Shown in pieces: positions 54,358 to 64,000 of a DNA stretch of 64,000 nt. The notes beneath the pieces were generated by a model. That model made no database searches. It was not told the DNA's origin and saw nothing but the letters and a program-made list of their open reading frames with translations. The stretch's first letter is position 1. Each line of letters opens with the position of its first letter. Origin of the DNA: Dama dama (Eukaryota > Chordata > Mammalia > Artiodactyla > Cervidae); the NCBI RefSeq assembly GCF_033118175.1, contig NC_083689.1, forward strand, positions 21,868,501 to 21,932,500, given 5' to 3'. A program made the translations under genes and the position numbers.

Positions 54358-56019
54358 CCCAGGGTCCAGCCGCTGACGCAGCCCATTGGGTGTTTACCGG
54401 GTGTATCTGGTAAAGTGCGGGGGGGGCGTGGGGTGGACCTCGGAAGCCCCTAAGAATCAATGCTTGAGCCTCTTCCAGAATCACCAGGCCCCAGCCCCAG
54501 AGAGCCCGGCTTGTGGCATTAAGGTGGGGGCTGGGCATTCATAACTGTTGCCACCACCCTCTCTGCAGGGCGTGGGGGTGGGCATGGGGGGACCCAACAC
54601 AGGGGGTTGTGGGACTTTGGAGAAACCCTGCAGAGAAGAACAATGCGCTCAGGAACCAGGAAGGACCCAGGGGCAGGAGGATGTTCTAGAAACCTGGACG
54701 CAGTTCTCAGTTGCCCGTAAAAGCTGCTTCTAGGGGGGAAGGCAGGTGCCCCACACACCGCCGGAGTTGCTCAGCCTCAGCCCCAGCCCAGGCCCCTTTG
54801 TCCCAAGTCGTGGCCCGGGCGACTCCAGGCGACATGAAAACTATCCCAAGCTGGGAACCCCAGGGCCTGCGCTTGGCTTAATGCCTCTGCGGTCACCATC
54901 TTGAAATTCCTAAGAATTTTCCACCAAAGTGCCGGTGCTTTCATTTCACACTGGGCCTCGCAAATGCTGTGGCCAGTCCTGGGGAGGAGCTCCCAGGACC
55001 CCAGCACACAGCCTCCCCCTCAGCCAGTGGTCAGGCCCCAACCCCGTGCAGTGCCTTGGCAGGCTCTGAAAACCCAGCGGAGCCCAGAAGCGTCCCTGCC
55101 CTCTTGTGGTTCAGGCTTTCAGCCCATGGCCCCTGAGCGGCATCAACCCTTGCACAGAGCAGGAGCCACACCTCCAACCTTCCCCCTGGGATCCCAGCCG
55201 GGGCCAGGCAGTAGGGTCCCCGGTAGGAGAGGGCACCTTAGGGCCTGGTGGCTGGTGAGGCTCATGAGCACAGGTGATGCCCACACGATTCCTGCCCCAG
55301 GAGGCAGAGGAGAGAGAGAAGGAGGGGAGCCCACTGCAGGCTCCTGGGTCACTGAGTCCCTTGATGGCCCACTGGGTGGTGCACACGAGGGACCCAGTCC
55401 TACCAAGAGCCTCTGGGAGGTCCTGACCAATCACAGTGGCTTCTCTGTAGATGCTCTGGTCCATTCTTTTTGACAATCTTCCAAGGTAGGCATTAACCAC
55501 CCCCATCAGCCACTGTCATACCCATGGGAAAATTGAAAGTTACTGGCTGGAAAGCAAGCAGTATGGCTGGAGCCCCAGCAGCCATACTGGACCTCGAGGT
55601 GGACATCATACAATAAGGGTGGTAAAGCAATGAGACAGAAGGAACCTGGGTTCCCAGGGCCCCAGTGACCCCTCCAGTCAGAGTTCAGTAAACCACCATT
55701 TGGGAGGGTTGCAGGGGGACCCACTGACGTTCCTGCTTCTAAGAACTCTCTGGTGGCAAGAACTCTGAAGCAAAGTATGGGGTGCACCTGCATATGACAC
55801 ACACACGAGTGTTGAGTGCTAAGAGAGTCTCCCTGGCTGGGAGTGGCACCCCCACACCAGTTTTCCTCCCACTTCCCTGGCTGGCCCTCTATCCCCACTC
55901 CCTATACCTGGGTCCTGCTCCTTCCACACCCTCTGTGACCTCGTCCACATGCTGCTGACTTGCTCAGCCTCTGACAATCCAGACCTGCCCAAATCCCCAT
56001 CCCACTGCCTGAGAGCCCC

Positions 56020-56385
56020 TGTTTTAATTTTTATTGGAATATCACCGACTCGATGGACATGAGTTTGAGCAAGCTCTGGGAGATGGTGATGGACAGGGAA
56101 GCCTGGCGTGCTGCAGTCCATGGGGTCGCAGAGTCGGACATGACTGAGCGACTGAACTGATGGTTGCTTTACAATGTGGCATTCGTTTCCACTGTACAGT
56201 AAAGTGAATCAGCTACACATAGATCCTTTTTTTATTTCCTTCCCATCTAGGTCACCACAGAGCATTAATTAGAGTTCCCTGCGCTATACAGTAGATCCTC
56301 AGGTTATCTATTTTATACAGAGTATCAGTAGTGTAGAGTGTCAATCCCAGTCTCCAAATTCACACAACCCCAAGAGCCCCTGTTT
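56020..56385 (-). mobile_element. Ruminant L1 3' end containing a BovB 3' piece
   Basis: L1 parts 56020-56042 (tttttattggaatatc) and 56163-56385 (gttgctttacaatgtggc ... ctgcgctatacagtagatcc) are separated by the BovB insertion. Confidence 0.8.
56043..56162 (+). mobile_element. BovB LINE 3' terminal piece (120 nt)
   Basis: accgactcgatggacatgag ... tgactgagcgactgaactga, a very short 5'-truncated copy ending in the ACTGA tail. Confidence 0.9.
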
Positions 56386-57000
56386 TAGACATGGCACACC
56401 CCTAATGCTGCGAGTGCAATCAGAGCAGTCTGCGCCTACTTCATCTGGTTCCAAGAAGATGCCCGACCTCAACTAGTACAGAGCCTTTGAGTCTCCACAG
56501 ATTTATTCATTTAGAAGGAGCTCAACTACTTTCTACCTGGAACCCAGTTTTTATTTCATCCCAGTCCTCTGCCGCCCCTCTGTGGTCAGTTTGTGACACC
56601 GCCTCTTCCTTTACACTGGGGAAACCAGCCAACTCCGATTTTGCCTAGAGGGGAGGCTGTTTTGTTTACACTGAATTGCAATCATGCCTGGAAAGACCAG
56701 AGCTAGCTGTCTTTCACATCCCAGCTCTCCTCCTCTTTCTCAAATATTTCCTGTTTATTTATCTCCCTACAAGATATTCAGTAACTGTTAATACAAAGAG
56801 AAAAACAGTAACCTGACCACCACCAAGTGATCTGAGTTGTCATCAGTAATGATACAAATTGCCATCAGGTGCCTTCCGAATAGGTTATTCCGTGTTATTC
56901 CCACCCAGAAATCATCACCCGAATTTAATCAGGAGGAAACATCCAACACCCAAAATGAAGGCGTATTCTACAAAACAGCTGGGAGTATTCCTGACTAGGG

Positions 57001-57210
57001 GCTTCGCTGGTGGCTCAGTGGTAAAGAATCTGACTGCAATGCACGCAGCACAGGTTCGATCCCTGGTCCGGGGAGATCCTTGGAGATGGTAATGTGAACC
57101 CACTTCAGTATTCTTGCCTGGGAGATCCCGTCGACAGAGGAGCCTGATGGGCTACAGTCCTTGGGGTCCCAAAAGAGTGAAACACGACTTAACAACTAAA
57201 CAATAACAAG
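57001..57210 (+). mobile_element. Bov-tA SINE with 12-bp duplication
   Basis: tcctgactaggg (56989-57000) and tcctcactaggg (57211-57222), one mismatch. Confidence 0.92.
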
Positions 57211-57307
57211 TCCTCACTAGGGTCATGGTGAAGGAAAAATAAGACAGGGGAATTAATCCAGACTAAAGGAAACCCAAGGAGAAATGACATCTAAATGCAA
57301 CAAGGGG

Positions 57308-57430
57308 GACTTCCCTAGCAGTCCAGTGGTTAAGACACTGCATTTCCATTGCAGGGGGCACAGGTTCCATCCCCTGGTCTGGGAACTAAGATCCCACATG
57401 CCGTGCAAAGCCAAAAGATAAAAAATAAAA
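57308..57430 (+). mobile_element. CHR-type SINE
   Basis: Head acttccctagcagtccagtgg, B box ggttccatcccc, A-rich tail; acaaggg on both sides. Confidence 0.88.
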
Positions 57431-57721
57431 ACTAAACAAGGGATCCTGGGATAGGAACAAGACATTGGCAGTCAGCAGATGAGACCTGAATAGGTTTGTA
57501 GTCACTCGTGTCCTGATCACATGTTGATCAGTGTGAATATCCTGGTTGTGATCATTGTGCTGTTTAAGTAATATTTGGGGAAGCTGGATGAAAGCCACAT
57601 GGAATTTCTTGGTAGTTTTTTCAACTTCTCTGTAAGTTTGAATCTTTTTGTTTTTTCTTTTTTTTTAGTTAGGGTAAGCCTAAATTTATTTTTAATTGAA
57701 GATGAAATCCTTTTAATTACA

Positions 57722-57846
57722 GGGACTTCCCTGGTGGTCTCGTGATTAGGACTCCAGGCTCTTAATGCAGGGGACACAGGTTCAATCCCTGCTCAGGGAA
57801 CTAAGATCTTGCATGATGCACAGAGTGACCTTAAAAAAAAAAAAAA
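57722..57846 (+). mobile_element. CHR-type SINE
   Basis: Head gggacttccctggtggtctc, B box ggttcaatccctgc, A14 tail. Related flanks ccttttaattaca and cctttaaaattaca. Confidence 0.9.
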
Positions 57847-57878
57847 CCTTTAAAATTACAAATAAGAGTAAGATCAGT

Positions 57879-58075
57879 GCATGCGTGCTCAGTCATGTCT
57901 GACTCTTTGCAACCTCATGCACTGTAGCCTGCCAGGCTCCTCTGTCCATGAGATTATCCAAGCAAGAATACTGGAGTGGTTGCCATTTCCAACTCCCCCA
58001 GGGATCGAACTTGAGTCTCCTGCAACTCCTGCAACGGCAGGCAGATTGTTTACCACTGAGCCACTTGGGAAGCTT
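57879..58075 (-). mobile_element. Bov-tA SINE with 10-bp duplication
   Basis: TAAGATCAGT at 57869-57878 and 58076-58085. Confidence 0.93.
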
Positions 58076-58649
58076 TAAGATCAGTATTTCCTCCTAGATC
58101 CATACATTTAGTTGCTACAAAACACGGGAGTGAAGGAAGCCGATGTACCCAGACTGGATCAGGAGTCCCCCTCTTGGCCTCTGCATTGGCCACACCTTGC
58201 TGGCAAGAACTTGACCCAGTGGACTACAGTGGGAGAACAGGTGCTGAGCAGAAGAGGCCAGGAACTCTAGCTGATTAACCTCTGGGTCCTCACCCTCCAC
58301 GTGGGGCTGGGCAGAGCAGCTACTTCCCACACTGGCTCCCTGCCCACAATGGGTAGATGAGAACTGAATTACAGGTGTGAAGGCCCTTTTCCTGGGGTCT
58401 AACTACAGAAGCCATTTTCCAACTTGGCTGTAGAGAAGGAAGTTCTTGGTCCTCAGGGCTCAGCCCTGACTCGGGGTCGGGGGAGACCCTCGGCCTTCCC
58501 TTCAGGTGAGCCGGGGAGGAAGCAGGCAGCAGAGAGGCTGGTCAGCAGCTTAAGGGAAACCACTGGGGTCCCTCCATTTCCCACTTCCGACCCTCGTCTT
58601 GGAGAAAAATCACAAACCCTTCCAAGAACTCCATGGCCTCCCAGGCCCT

Positions 58650-59170
58650 GTGGGGCTCCTTGCTCACTCAGCCCCAGCCAAGCTGAGCTCCTCGCTCTTC
58701 ATCAAACTGGTTTCTGCCTCAGGACCTTTGCACTCACTGCTGTCGAGTGCTTCTCCTGTAGGTCTTCCACTAGAATGGTACCTCCTCAGATCCCCAGAGG
58801 GGACTCCTGTGAACAATCTTTTTTTTTTTTTAATATTTGTTTTTGGCAGTGTCGGATCTTAGTTGCCCTGCAGCACATGCGATCTTAGTTCCCCAACCAG
58901 GGATCAAACCCACGACCCCTGCATTGGAAGGTGGATTCTCAACCACTGGATCACCAGGGAAGTCCCGGAACAGCCAACCTAAAGTACCCCGTCTGTCACT
59001 TGATGCTTTATTATTTTTTCTGTAGCACTGGGTCACTATCTCAAATTATTTCACTTCCCTGTCTATTCAGTCTCCCTACAGAAGAATGCAAAGCTTCATG
59101 ACGGCAGGGTCTGTCTTGTTCCTGGGCCCCCAAGTGTAGAACAGTATCTGAGACATAGTAGTTGCAGTGA
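58650..59170 (-). mobile_element. LINE2 (L2) remnant split by a CHR SINE
   Basis: Left part ctcaggacctttgcactcac, right part cttcatgacggcagggtctg and gtatctgagacatagtag; the CHR copy lies at 58817-58966. Confidence 0.78.
58817..58966 (-). mobile_element. CHR-type SINE in L2
   Basis: T12 start, gatcttagttccccaacc, end ggatcaccagggaagtccc. Confidence 0.9.
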
Positions 59171-59297
59171 ATATATGCCGCTGTGTAACAAGAATTCCTA
59201 AACTTAGTGGTTTGGTTTGTAACAGAAGTTACCTTTCATGGAGGTGAGGAATGGAAAGCGCCAGGCTGGGCAGGTCTCTCTCAGGGCTTTGCCTTTT

Positions 59298-59433
59298 GGT
59301 GTCTTTTTAATGTGTTTGGCTACGTCAGGTCTTAGATGCAGCATGTGGGATCTAGTTCCCTGACCAGGGATTGAACCCAGGCCCCCTGCATTGGGAGCAC
59401 AGAGTCTTGGCCACTGGATGACCAGGAAGTCCC
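59298..59433 (-). mobile_element. CHR-type SINE
   Basis: gatctagttccctgaccagg ... actggatgaccaggaagtcc, with tgcctttgg-like flanks. Confidence 0.88.
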
Positions 59434-59647
59434 TGCCTTTGGGTCTCATTTTCAGCACCTTTATAGCATGGCAGCCTCAGGGCAGGCGGACTGCTTACAG
59501 GACAGCTAAAGGCTTCTAGAACAACAGTGCCAGCAACGCAGGCAGAAGTTGTATCCTAAGCCTTGTGAGTCACATGGTATCACTTCCACTTCTATAAACG
59601 GACCAGGAACCAGCCTGCCCCCATTCATGGAACATGGAGCCCTCATG

Positions 59648-59970
59648 TTTTTTTAAATTGAAGAATAGTTGATTTACAATGTTGTTAATTTCTGCTATAC
59701 AACAGTGATTCAGTTGTACATCTACATATTCTTTTCCATTATGGTTTACCATGGGACATTGAATATAGTTGTGTTGTACAGGAGGACCTTGTTTATCCGT
59801 TCTGTGTGTAACAGTCTGCATCTGCGAACTCCAAATTCCCAGTCCATCCCTCCCCCACCTCCATCCCCCTTGGCAACCACAAGCCTGTTCTGTCTGTTGC
59901 TGTTTTGTGAGATAAGTCCCTTTGTGACGTATTTTAGATTCCACATGTGAGTGGTATCAGGTGGCATTTG
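59648..59970 (-). mobile_element. Ruminant L1 3' end
   Basis: gttgatttacaatgttgtta ... cagttgtacatctacatatt ... tagattccacatgtgagtgg. Confidence 0.85.
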
Positions 59971-60206
59971 AGACCTGACCTTTTGATGGGAAGAAGGTCA
60001 GAGAATTTGGGGCCATGCTTTAAAACCATCAGAAGAGGCAATCAACAAATATTTATTGCATAAATAAATGTTGACTGAGTGAATGGGTTACAGGAGACCA
60101 GATAAAGAAAGCAGAGGAAGGTCTAAGGGACGTGACAAAGCCAGCCATGGCCACTGGGATGAAAACTGTGAAACCGAGGGGAATTTAGTTGGCTCATCGG
60201 ACTGAT

Positions 60207-60411
60207 GGGGCTTCCCCGGTAGCTCAGTAAAGACGCTACCTGCCAATGAAGGAGACATGGGTTCAGTCCCTGGGTCAGGGAGATCCCCTGGAGGAGGACG
60301 TGGCAACCCACTCCAGTATTCTTGTCTGGTGAATTCCATGGACTGAGGAGCCTGGCAGGCTGCAGTCTATGGGGTCGCAAAGAGTCAGACAACTGAGCGT
60401 GCAGAACATCA
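60207..60411 (+). mobile_element. Bov-tA SINE
   Basis: gggcttccccggtagctcag ... gtcgcaaagagtcagacaac, with actgatggg/ggtgatggg-like flanks. Confidence 0.9.
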
Positions 60412-60969
60412 GGGTGATGGGTTTAACGTCGCTTGAGAAACCACAACTGGATTATATTTAGCCAGTGATGACATGTTGCTGGGAGTCTCCCAAAGCGTGG
60501 GATGGATGTGGTCCATGAAGTTGACTTTTGGAGGTATGCAGACAGGGCATTAAATGACACAGAATCTCATGGATTAGAGTTACCTCATTTTCAGTTCTTT
60601 CATTCCTTCTCACTGTGTCAAGAAGTTTCAGCTGAGTGATAATATGCCTTTAATAGCCCTCTAATACTTTGCTAATCTCTTTACATTAAAAAAAAAAAAA
60701 AGCAGGCTTGGGGCTCAGCACCTTGGCAGGCAACAATATCCACCCAGAATTATAAAACACTGTTTTGTTTTCATGTTTATTTTTACAGCTATGGCTCAGT
60801 GGTTTTCTCTCTGAAGCGGTGATATACAGTATCTAATGTCAACTTCAACTAATAAAAGGCACATAAAGTATTAAGTTCATTACAGGTCAGAGGGTTCAGA
60901 GACATGGCAACAGCCAAGAACACTTAGCCAAGAGAAGTTACAGATAACAAAGTGTAATGAATATAGTGA

Positions 60970-61181
60970 TTGTTGTTCTTTAGTTGCTAAGTCGTGCCTG
61001 ACTCTTTTTGCAACTCCAGGGACTGTAGCCTGCCAGGCTCCTCTGTCCACGAGATTTCCCAGGCAAGGATACCGGAGTGGGTTGCCATTTCCTCCTCCAG
61101 GGGTTCTTCCCAACACAGGGATTAAACCCGCACCTCCTGCATTATCAGGCGGATTCTTTACCATTGAGTCACTAGGGAAGC
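60970..61181 (-). mobile_element. Bov-tA SINE
   Basis: ctttagttgctaagtcgtgc ... taccattgagtcactaggga; catagtg-type flanks. Confidence 0.9.
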
Positions 61182-61344
61182 CCATAGTGGTACCAATAAG
61201 GCATAGGAAAACTAAGTCTGTGCACTGCAGACAGGCCTGATGACCCCTGGTGTCCTTTCCTGCACTGGCATTCTAGCTATTCCTGAAGAATTTCTAGCCA
61301 ACCTCTGTGGCCTGTGCCTGCAGCCTGGAGGCAAAATCCAAGCT

Positions 61345-61450
61345 AGCAAGTGAGCATCTTGCTAAAATGCAGATTCTGATTCAGGTCTAGGTCGGAACCT
61401 GGGAGTCTGTATTTTCAACAAATTTCCTGGTGATGCTAATGCTGGTTTGG
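61345..61450 (+). mobile_element. MER5A-like remnant
   Basis: gctaaaatgcagattctgat ... tttcctggtgatgctaatgc, the recognisable centre and right part of a MER5A-type element. Confidence 0.6.
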
Positions 61451-61814
61451 AGGCCACAGCAAGAAAGTAGCAGGCTCTAGAGAGAGACAGAAAAAAATCT
61501 AGTATGCTACTGCACACCTCTGCTCAACTCTGATTAGTGATATTCACACTGGTAGCCTGAGACTGGCCATATGAAGTATTTACATCAAGGATATCAGCAC
61601 GACAAAGCAGGGTCCGTTTTATTGTTTTATTGTCTTCGAAACTTACGTATGGGAAAATGGGAAAATTTACAAGAAACTATACATACACAGGGCACAAGTG
61701 TAATTAGACAGAAACACACGCTTCTCTGCTTCTCCCAAAGAAGCAGCCATTGAACACTCACCACACCCCACTGGTTGTACAGAAATGTATAGAACAACCA
61801 TATAAATACTGCAA

Positions 61815-62100
61815 ACCAGTCAGTCCTAAAGGAAGTCAGTCCTGAATACTCACTGGAAAGACTGAAGCTGAAGCACCAATACTTTCGCCATCTGATGTGA
61901 AGAGCCAGCTCATTGGAAAAGACCCTGAGGGTAGGAGAAGAGGGTGACAGAGGATGAGATGGTTGGATGGCATCACCGACTCAATGGACATGAGTTTGAG
62001 CAAACCCTGGGAGATGGTGAAGGACAGGGAAGCCCGGCCTGCCAGAGTCCACGGGTTAGCAGAGTCAGTCAGACAAGACTTGGCAACTGAACAACAAAAC
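61815..62100 (+). mobile_element. BovB LINE 3' fragment
   Basis: cagtcctaaaggaagtcagt ... gatgagatggttggatggca ... caactgaacaacaaaac, the terminal 0.3 kb, interrupted frame. Confidence 0.9.
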
Positions 62101-62335
62101 TTCTATTGAGACCCAACATGTAAATATTTTAAGATTTTTGGGCCAGACGGTCTGTTAAAAGAACTCAGCTCTGTGGTTGCAGCTTGAAAGCGGCCACAGA
62201 CATCATGTCAATGACTTTGGCTGTTTTCAAGTAAATCTGTGGGCACTGAGATTTAAATTTCACATGATTTTCACATGTCATGAGAGATGATTATTCTTTT
62301 GGTTTTGTTTCAACAATTGAAAATGTAACAGCCAC
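62100..62335 (+). repeat. Ancient DNA-transposon-like repeat, copy 4
   Basis: taaatattttaagatttttg ... gaaagcggccacagacatca ... cacatgattttcacatgtcatg, the left and middle parts of the family described at 16140. Confidence 0.5.
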
Positions 62336-62477
62336 CCTTAGCTTGAAGATAGATGTGGCCCAAAGGCTACAGGACCTCCCTGTTCAGGTCATACCGGAGC
62401 AGGAGTGGAGCTGGGACCCAAAACGAAGACCTGGGGCACAGAGTTCCAAGCGTAGGGATCAGCCAGTGCAAACATCC

Positions 62478-62807
62478 TAAGGCTCAGGGGGTTTGGTGAG
62501 CTCCAAAGGGTGAGAAATATGCTCACATGTCCAAAACCAAGGAATGGACCCAGAGACACGAAGCGCGGTGAAAGTGAGACTTTTAATGATGGTCTTGCAA
62601 GACCGGTGTCTGGTGGGCAGGCACAGGCAGGCAGTTACAGCAAGCACTTTAGTCGCTAGCACGCAGATCCCTCCCTCAGTTCCTCACTGGCTGGGTACTA
62701 TGGGGTGTACGATCATCCTGGAGGATTGGTTATAGGGTATCCTTCCTTCTCCCTTCCCGACCTAAGTCTGTTATTTCTCAACAACATTTTAGTTTATCTC
62801 TCCCACA
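62478..62807 (-). mobile_element. Probable solo LTR of an endogenous retrovirus
   Basis: On the minus strand it starts TGTGGGAGAGATAAAC, has an ATTAAA polyadenylation-type signal (about 62584-62589) followed by an R/U5-like cgcttcgtgtctctgggtcc, and ends near the second copy of a 6-bp duplication ACATCC (62472-62477 and 62808-62813). About 330 bp; the terminal CA appears mutated to TA. No internal retroviral sequence is present. Six-bp duplications are usual for ERVK-like elements. Confidence 0.6.
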
Positions 62808-62956
62808 ACATCCCGCTTGCTTAGGGACTTTCCAGGTGTGTGAACTTTGTGGTTGTTACATCAGCAAACTGTTAGGCAAGCTTGGCTCCTAGTAGTTTTC
62901 CACTCAGAGCTAGCTACCTTTGAAAATGGACCCCTTTTTTATTTCTTACAAATTCC

Positions 62957-64000
62957 GGATGGAGCAACTCTATACAATCAGCAAAAACAAGACTGGGAGC
63001 TGACTGTGGCTCAGATCATGAACTCCTTCTTGCCAAATACAGACAGAAATTGAAGAAAGTGGAGAAAACCACTAGACCATTCAGGTATGACCTAAATCAA
63101 ATCCCTTATGACTATACAGTGGAAGTCAGAAATAGATTTAAGGGACTAGATCTGATAGACAGAGTGCCTGATGATCTATGGATGGAGGTTCGTCACATTG
63201 TACAGGAGACAGGAATCAACACCATCCCCAAGAAAAACAAATGCAAAAAAGCAAAATGGCTGCCTGAGGAGGCCTTATAAATAGCTGTGAAAAGAAGGGA
63301 AGCGAAAGCAAAGGAGAAAAGGAAAGATATACCCATTTGAATGCAGAGTTCCAAAGAATAGCAAGGAGAGATAAGAAAGCCTTCCTCAGCGATCAATGCA
63401 AACAAAGAGAGGAAAACAATAGAGTAGGAAAGACTAGCGATCTCTTCAAGAAAATTTTCATGCAAAGATGGGCTCAATAAAGGACAGAAATGGTAGGGAC
63501 CTAACAGAAGCAGAAGATATTAAGAAGAGGTGGCAAGAATACACAGAACTGTACAAAAAAGATCTTCACGACCCAGATAATCACGATGGTGTGATCACTC
63601 ACCTAGAGCCAGACATCCTGGAATGTGAAGTCAAGTGGGCCTTAGGAAGCGTCACTACGAACAAAGCTAGTGGAGGTGATTGAATTCCAGTTGAGCTATT
63701 TCAAATCCTGAAATATGACGCTGTGAAAGTGCTGCACTCAATATGCCAACAAATTTGGAAAACCAGCAGTGGCCACAGGACTGGAAAATGTCAGTTTTCA
63801 TTCCAATCCCAAAGAAAGACAATGCCAAAGAATGCTCAAACTACCGCACAATTGCATTCATCTCACACGCTAGTAAATTAATGCTTAAAATTCTCCAAGC
63901 CAGACTTCAGCAATACGTGAACTGTGACTTCCAGATGTTCAAGCTGGTTTTAGAAAAGGCAGAGGAACCAGAGATCAAATTGCCAACATCTGCTGGATCA
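62957..64000 (+). mobile_element. BovB LINE, 5'-truncated, running off the window
   Basis: Begins inside the endonuclease-RT linker region (ggatggagcaactctataca) and continues through RPFRYDLNQIPYDYTVEVRN and the start of RT. A stop replaces a Gln codon at the end of PEEAL (about 63280). The copy is interrupted but only moderately diverged. Confidence 0.93.

Larger units (their letters stand above)
54081..64000. other. Intergenic region downstream of RFX2
   Basis: No exon-like block with splice signals and no CpG island with a start codon is visible. In human the next gene on this side is, from memory, RANBP3, about 15 kb away, which would fall beyond the window. Unique stretches are 54081-56020, 56390-56988, 57430-57700, 58086-58650, 59440-59648, 59970-60206, 60412-60969, 61182-61345, 61450-61815 and 62814-62956. 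A G-rich run at 54566-54596 may form a quadruplex. Confidence 0.7.

Noticed and set aside
63050..63683. BovB ORF at the window end as an active element
   Set aside because: A Gln-to-stop change at about 63280 and further stops interrupt it; the 5' end is truncated as well.
54081..64000. First exon or promoter of the next gene (RANBP3 expected from human synteny)
   Set aside because: No CpG island or exon-like sequence matching that gene is visible; it probably lies beyond the window.
1..64000. CRISPR arrays, operons, phage or plasmid features
   Set aside because: No regularly spaced direct repeats or prokaryotic gene organisation; all repeats are eukaryotic transposons or simple repeats.

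Overview
The window is nuclear DNA of a ruminant, most likely a bovid. It is packed with repeats restricted to, or typical of, ruminants: Bov-tA and Bov-A2 SINEs, BovB (RTE-clade) LINEs, tRNA-derived CHR-type SINEs and artiodactyl L1 3' ends. No bacterial, plasmid or phage signature is present. Species cannot be fixed from the sequence alone (cattle, sheep, goat and others all fit).

The only protein-coding gene I can support is RFX2, on the + strand. It encodes an RFX-type winged-helix transcription factor. I assembled the whole coding sequence from 17 coding exons, C1 to C17, from the ATG at 12955 to the stop at 52520-52522. All exon borders carry AG/GT signals, all phases join, and the total is 2166 nt (721 residues). 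The last exon runs on into a 1.5-kb 3' UTR with an AATAAA at 54056. The 5'-most 12.9 kb lies upstream of the start-codon exon and is probably intron 1 of the transcript, because that exon begins at a splice acceptor. The non-coding first exon and main promoter must lie outside the window or are unrecognised. The sequence from about 54.08 kb to 64 kb is downstream intergenic DNA without a recognisable gene.

Layout: 1-12946 upstream intron (CHR, Bov-tA, BovB and L1 insertions, plus an X-box-like RFX site at 2440); 12947-19559 exons C1-C4 (N-terminal activation region); 19560-32802 a 13.2-kb repeat-dense intron with a strong CTCF-like motif; 32803-32877 the 75-nt cassette exon C5; 32878-37772 an intron holding a CpG-rich block with three 19-bp GC-box repeats; 37773-39211 exons C6-C7 (DNA-binding domain); 41331-52522 exons C8-C17 (conserved B/C regions, dimerisation region, tail); 52523-about 54080 3' UTR; then intergenic DNA with many SINEs, a probable solo ERV LTR (62478-62807) and a BovB copy cut by the window edge.

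I found no clearly undescribed gene system. The most interesting signals are the internal CpG-rich repeat block that could be an alternative promoter for an RFX2 form lacking the activation region, two RFX-type X-box motifs inside RFX2 itself, two CTCF-like motifs, two BovB copies with inverted 5' halves (one with a perfect 11-bp target-site duplication), and a 25-nt A-tail-only insertion with a perfect 16-bp duplication.
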